Source: CAZIOH01 sp964540815 (lineage in GTDB: Bacteria > Myxococcota_A > Polyangia > Fen-1088). Taken from it: DNA of 64,000 bases. Positions 60,871 through 64,000 of the stretch are shown here, piece after piece. The notes beneath the pieces were generated by a model. It saw nothing but the letters and a program-made list of their open reading frames with translations. It ran no database searches and had not been told where the DNA came from. The DNA lies in assembly GCA_964540815.1 (NCBI GenBank), contig CAZIOH010000012.1, forward strand, positions 30,632 to 94,631, written 5' to 3'. The position numbers and the translations under genes are program-made. Position 1 is the stretch's first letter; every line of letters starts with the position of its first letter.

Positions 60871-61752
60871 ATGCGGCGTGATGACCTGAGTGACCTGCTC
60901 GCGTTCCTTGCCGTGGCCCGGGAGAGGAGCTTCACGAAGGCGGCCCGAAAGGCTGGCGTGTCTCAGTCTGCGCTGAGCCAAACGGTGCGCCGTTTCGAAG
61001 AGCGTCTCGGCCTGCGATTGCTCGGCCGGACCACCCGCAGCGTCTCGCCGACCCACGCCGGCGAGGCCGTCCGCGTGCCACTGGCCGGCAGCACCCTCGT
61101 CCGGGTGCCCTTCCGGGGCCATTCGGAGGAGATCCTGCGTTCGCTCACCGCGCTCTCGGACGTCATGTGCACCGGCCACCACGCGGCGATCAGCGGCGGC
61201 GTCAAGCCCGGCGGCGTGGTTGCGGTCGTCGGCGACGGTGCCGTGGGCCTGTGCGCCACGATCGCTTCTCGACGGCTCGGCGCGGGACGGATCATCGTGC
61301 TCAGTCGGAACAGGAGGCGCCAGGAACTGGCGCGGGCGTTCGGAGCCACGGACATCCTCGATGGGCGTGGAGACGCTGCTGTCCGGGCGGTCAAGGACCT
61401 GACCAATGGGATCGGCGTCGATTCGTCGCAGGAATGCGTCGGCACCGGCGAATCCCTGAAGACAGCGATGAACATCGCGCGCCCTGGCTCCGTCGTCGCG
61501 GCGATCGGCGCGCCTCATGGTGTCGACTTCCCGGTGATGGATACGGTCGTGTACCGCAACATCGGCCTGCGCGGCGGGGTGGCCCCGGCTCGCGCTTACA
61601 TCCCCGACCTCCTGGCGGATGTCCTCGAGGGGCGCATCAACCCCGGAATGGTGTTTGACTTCGAGACCAAGCTCGACGGAATCGTCGAGGCCTATCGGGC
61701 CATGGACGAGCGCCGCGCGATCAAGTCCTTGCTCCGGATCGGGGCCGTCTGA
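60871..61752 (+). pseudogene. Chimeric ORF: LysR DNA-binding domain fused to zinc alcohol dehydrogenase C-terminal half
   Basis: 293-residue open frame from ATG 60871, with GGGAG near. Residues 1-66 are a LysR helix-turn-helix (DLLAFLAVARERSFTKAARK, AGVSQSALSQTVRRFEERLG). From about residue 67 (AVRVPLAGSTLVRVPFRG) it is the Rossmann half of a zinc-dependent alcohol dehydrogenase: GGVVAVVGDGAVGLCATIAS, SRRLGAGRIIVLSRN, ECVGTGESLKTAMNIARPGS, then the C-terminal end. The dehydrogenase N-terminal catalytic domain with its zinc ligands is missing, so activity is unlikely. The fusion is in frame without a stop and could still be translated. Confidence 0.8.
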
Positions 61753-61781
61753 GCGCCCGGCCAGGAAACGAGCGAAAAGTC

Positions 61782-62192
61782 ATGGAAATCAAGCGAAACG
61801 GTACGCAGCCATCGGCCAAGGGGACGCCAGAGCACTTCACCGGGAACGTCCGCGTCGATCCGCTGTTCCAGGCGAGCGCACCTGCGCGCGCCGGAGCGGC
61901 GTACGTGACCTTCGAGCCGTGCGCGCGGAGCGATTGGCACACCCACCCGCTCGGCCAGACGTTGATCGTCACCTTCGGCTGCGGGCTCCACCAACGGTGG
62001 GGCGGACCCGTCGAAGAGATCGGGCCGGGCGACGTGGTCACCGTCGGGCCGCACGAGAAGCACTGGCACGGCGCTTCACCCACCACGGCGATGACTCACC
62101 TCGCGATCCAGGAGTCCCTCGACGGGAGGGCGGTCGACTGGCTGGAGAAGGTCACGGACCAGCAGTACCAAGGTCAGGCTCGAGGAGTATAG
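61782..62192 (+). CDS. Cupin-domain protein
   Basis: 136-residue single-domain cupin. Metal-binding motifs: WHTHPLGQTLIVTFGCGLHQ (G-x5-HxH type) and VVTVGPHEKHWHGASPTTAM. This resembles the small cupins near carboxymuconolactone-decarboxylase or mandelonitrile-lyase-like genes. ATG 61782 lies 29 nt after the chimeric ORF, so it probably belonged to the same operon as the original alcohol dehydrogenase. Substrate unknown. Confidence 0.88.
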   Translation: MEIKRNGTQPSAKGTPEHFTGNVRVDPLFQASAPARAGAAYVTFEPCARSDWHTHPLGQTLIVTFGCGLHQRWGGPVEEIGPGDVVTVGPHEKHWHGASPTTAMTHLAIQESLDGRAVDWLEKVTDQQYQGQARGV

Positions 62193-62196
62193 GGAC

Positions 62197-63045
62197 ATGA
62201 GCGGGGGAAGATTGCCCGGCATGAGTGTCATCGTGGTCATAGGAGCGGGATCGATTGGCCAGGCGATCGCCCGGCGAGTCAGCGCCGGCAAGCACGTCCT
62301 GCTGGCAGATCTGCGTCAAGAGAACGCCGCAGCCGCAGCCGCCGTGCTGAGCAACGCCGGTTTCGAGGTGAGCACGACGACCGTCGACGTCTCCTCGCGC
62401 GATTCCATTCAGCAGCTCCTCGGCGCTGCCGCGAGGCTCGGAGAGATCACCGGCGTCATCCACGCCGCGGGCGTCTCGCCCTCGCAGGCGTCGCCGAGGA
62501 CCATCCTGGCCGTCGATCTGTACGGCACTGCCGTCGTGCTCGAGGAGTTCGGCAGGGTCATCGCCCGCGGCGGCGCAGGCGTCGTCATTGCCTCACAGTC
62601 CGGCCATCGCCTGGGCGCGCTCAGCGCCGAGCAAGACAAGGCTCTCGCGACGACGCCCGCCGAAGAGCTGCTGGCTCTCCCCATGCTCCAGCCCGACAAG
62701 GTCAAGGATGCCCTCCATGCGTATCAGCTGGCGAAGCGTGGAAACTCGCTGCGCGTGATGGCCGAAGCGGTGCGTTGGGGAAAGCGCGGCGCCCGGGTCA
62801 ACACGATCAGCCCCGGCATCATCGTCACGCCGCTCGCGAAGGACGAGCTGAGCGGCCCGCGCGGCGAAGGATATCGGCGGATGATTGAGCTTTGTCCCGC
62901 AGGGCGCGCGGGCACCCCAGACGAGGTTGGAAACGTCGGAGCGCTCTTGATGGGCGCGGACGGCACCTTCATCACGGGGAGCGACTTCCTCATGGATGGG
63001 GGCGTCACCGCCTCCTACTGGTTCGGCGAGCTCGCCCCGAAGTGA
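62197..63045 (+). CDS. Short-chain dehydrogenase/reductase
   Basis: 282-residue SDR. Cofactor site VIVVIGAGSIGQAIARRVS, DVSSRDSIQQLLG, the NAG-like VIHAAGVSPS, catalytic Ser in VIASQSGHRLG and Tyr/Lys in AYQLAKRGN. The ending RAGTPDEVGNVGALLMGADG, FITGSDFLMDGG is classical. ATG 62197 or ATG 62221 could be the start; neither has a clear ribosome site. Third gene of the rearranged LysR/alcohol dehydrogenase cluster. Confidence 0.92.
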   Translation: MSGGRLPGMSVIVVIGAGSIGQAIARRVSAGKHVLLADLRQENAAAAAAVLSNAGFEVSTTTVDVSSRDSIQQLLGAAARLGEITGVIHAAGVSPSQASPRTILAVDLYGTAVVLEEFGRVIARGGAGVVIASQSGHRLGALSAEQDKALATTPAEELLALPMLQPDKVKDALHAYQLAKRGNSLRVMAEAVRWGKRGARVNTISPGIIVTPLAKDELSGPRGEGYRRMIELCPAGRAGTPDEVGNVGALLMGADGTFITGSDFLMDGGVTASYWFGELAPK

Positions 63046-63061
63046 CGGCGCCGTGCCTCGA

Positions 63062-63526
63062 TCAGTGCTCGCCCTTGATCACGAAGAACGATCCGCGGAT
63101 GGTCCCGGCAAGCTTCGACTTCTGCTTGGCAAACTTGAAGCGTGGCGCGAGCTCCGAAGGGATTTCCATCCCGTCGGAGAGCTTGAACCCCACGGCCCGC
63201 TTCTTCTTGTCATCGATGGTGTACATCACGTTGATCGAGAGCCCGTTCTCGTAGAACACGTACGCCATTCGAATGTTCTCGACCTGGAAGGCGGTCGCCT
63301 CGAGGGGGCGCGACTCGATGACGAGGTCCCGCTCCTCCTTCAGGATCCGGTGGACCCAATCGATCGTCTTCTGGGCGCTCCTCGCCGGCTCCACGGCAAA
63401 GACGTGGCTGTACTTGTTCTTGAAATATCGGGCCTCGTTCGCGCGCAAGCCCGCAAGCGCGCCCGCCACCGGTGACGACTCGAGCCCGATGGTCGACACA
63501 TTGTCGAAGTCCACTTGGTATGCCAT
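63062..63526 (-). CDS. Hypothetical 154-residue protein
   Basis: Starts at ATG 63526 with AGAGG five bases upstream. It has no signal peptide. The sequence is mixed alpha/beta (MAYQVDFDNVSTIGLESSPV, ARYFKNKYSHVFAVEPARSA, IRMAYVFYENGLSINVMYTI) and ends basic. I do not recognise the family. It is convergent with the SDR gene. Confidence 0.7.
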   Translation of the reverse strand: MAYQVDFDNVSTIGLESSPVAGALAGLRANEARYFKNKYSHVFAVEPARSAQKTIDWVHRILKEERDLVIESRPLEATAFQVENIRMAYVFYENGLSINVMYTIDDKKKRAVGFKLSDGMEIPSELAPRFKFAKQKSKLAGTIRGSFFVIKGEH

Positions 63527-63741
63527 GGCAACCTCTTGGTCCGGCTCGACTGCCGGTTCTCGCTGAATGTAGCCGGTACCTCAGCCACCCGGAAGGGGTC
63601 GCATTGGGCACGCCGAGGTGCTGAACATCTCCCCGGGCTCGGGGATCGCGGTAGGGACGACCCACGTCGACGGCGCCTGCGCCTTCCACGAGAATCACCG
63701 GTACCCGGGCCTGGATGTGTGGGGATGATCCTGGAACGCGA

Positions 63742-64000
63742 TCAAGCTACGCGTCCGCAAGAGATCAGGAGGAGCAGCGTCGCGTGCCATCCACGGAATT
63801 CGCGCTCACGTCTCGGCCACTCGTCGGTGAGGATGACGGAGCGCCACGCGCAGGTCGCGCCGTCGCAAACCGCCGCGTACAGGCCGCTCCTCTCCGGCGT
63901 CTCGCCACCAGCAAACGGGCCCCCATCGGGGCCGAGCACCCTCGCCTCACGCAACCAATCGTTCTTATTGCGTATTTTCGTGACCCCATCGGGAATTGAA
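63742..64000 (-). CDS. Partial hypothetical ORF at the window edge
   Basis: A minus-strand frame that is open from the window edge to a stop at 63742-63744 (about 85 codons). The part near the edge (IRNKNDWLREARVLGPDGGP, then FAGGETPERSGLYAAVC) looks coding, with paired cysteines in AAVCDGATCAW. The end is less convincing. No function assigned. Confidence 0.35.
   Translation of the reverse strand, partial: SIPDGVTKIRNKNDWLREARVLGPDGGPFAGGETPERSGLYAAVCDGATCAWRSVILTDEWPRREREFRGWHATLLLLISCGRVA

Noticed and set aside
63527..63741. Possible short gene fragment (VLNISPGSGIAVGTTHVDG region)
   Set aside because: The 37-codon stretch has a protein-like look but no start with a ribosome site and no homologue I can name, so it is left unannotated.

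Overview
This is a very GC-rich, densely coded bacterial window. Its gene set points to a member of the Myxococcota, probably Polyangia. The signs are an HRDVSPSN-type Ser/Thr kinase, many Cys-rich or Gly/Ala-rich secreted lipoproteins, AgmX/TonB-like C-terminal domains, PilZ-PEGA and HDOD signalling proteins, and an atp operon with both b and b' subunits. A 100-base run of N at 13714-13813 shows a draft scaffold. Taxonomy is inferred from gene content only.

Layout. 1-4667 (minus): two TlpA-like thioredoxin lipoproteins, an outer-membrane beta-barrel and a Ser/Thr kinase cut by the window edge. 4827-12595 (plus): a Cys-rich lipoprotein; an ABC ATPase overlapping a fused substrate-binding/permease protein; a fused EgtD-EgtB ergothioneine enzyme; and an enolase-superfamily gene. 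The ABC transporter beside the ergothioneine gene suggests an EgtUV-like uptake system. 12652-16907: an RpoH/RpoD-type sigma factor broken by the assembly gap, a metallophosphatase lipoprotein and an AgmX-like protein. 16880-29818 (minus): lnt, an rlmL-type methyltransferase, atpC-D-G-A-H-F-F', accC and a FliB-like Cys-cluster protein. A small YjfB-like motility gene diverges from that cluster.

30187-41547: gamma-glutamyltransferase, a PilZ-PEGA protein, an amidohydrolase lipoprotein, tRNA-Asn with a clear sigma-70 promoter, an ECF sigma factor/anti-sigma pair followed by a bactofilin-like membrane protein, and a ricin-lectin lipoprotein with NGLSSI repeats. 41713-43257: a ZTP (pfl) riboswitch, glyA and a bidirectional terminator. 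43268-51409: a TPR protein, an arabinofuranosidase-like secreted enzyme, an HDOD response regulator and two lipoproteins.

51410-64000 is looser accessory DNA. It holds a metalloprotease-like small protein, a PAS-PAS-GAF histidine kinase, an ArsR/SRPBCC/DHFR-like operon with its own palindromic operator, a Cys-rich protein, a TonB-like protein, and a rearranged LysR/alcohol-dehydrogenase locus. At that locus an inversion appears to have made two reciprocal chimeric ORFs, followed by a cupin and an SDR gene.

Recurrent non-coding themes are 6- and 9-base tandem repeats near gene starts, and a -10-like hexamer 8-10 nt before several start codons that lack a clear Shine-Dalgarno site, which suggests leaderless transcripts.
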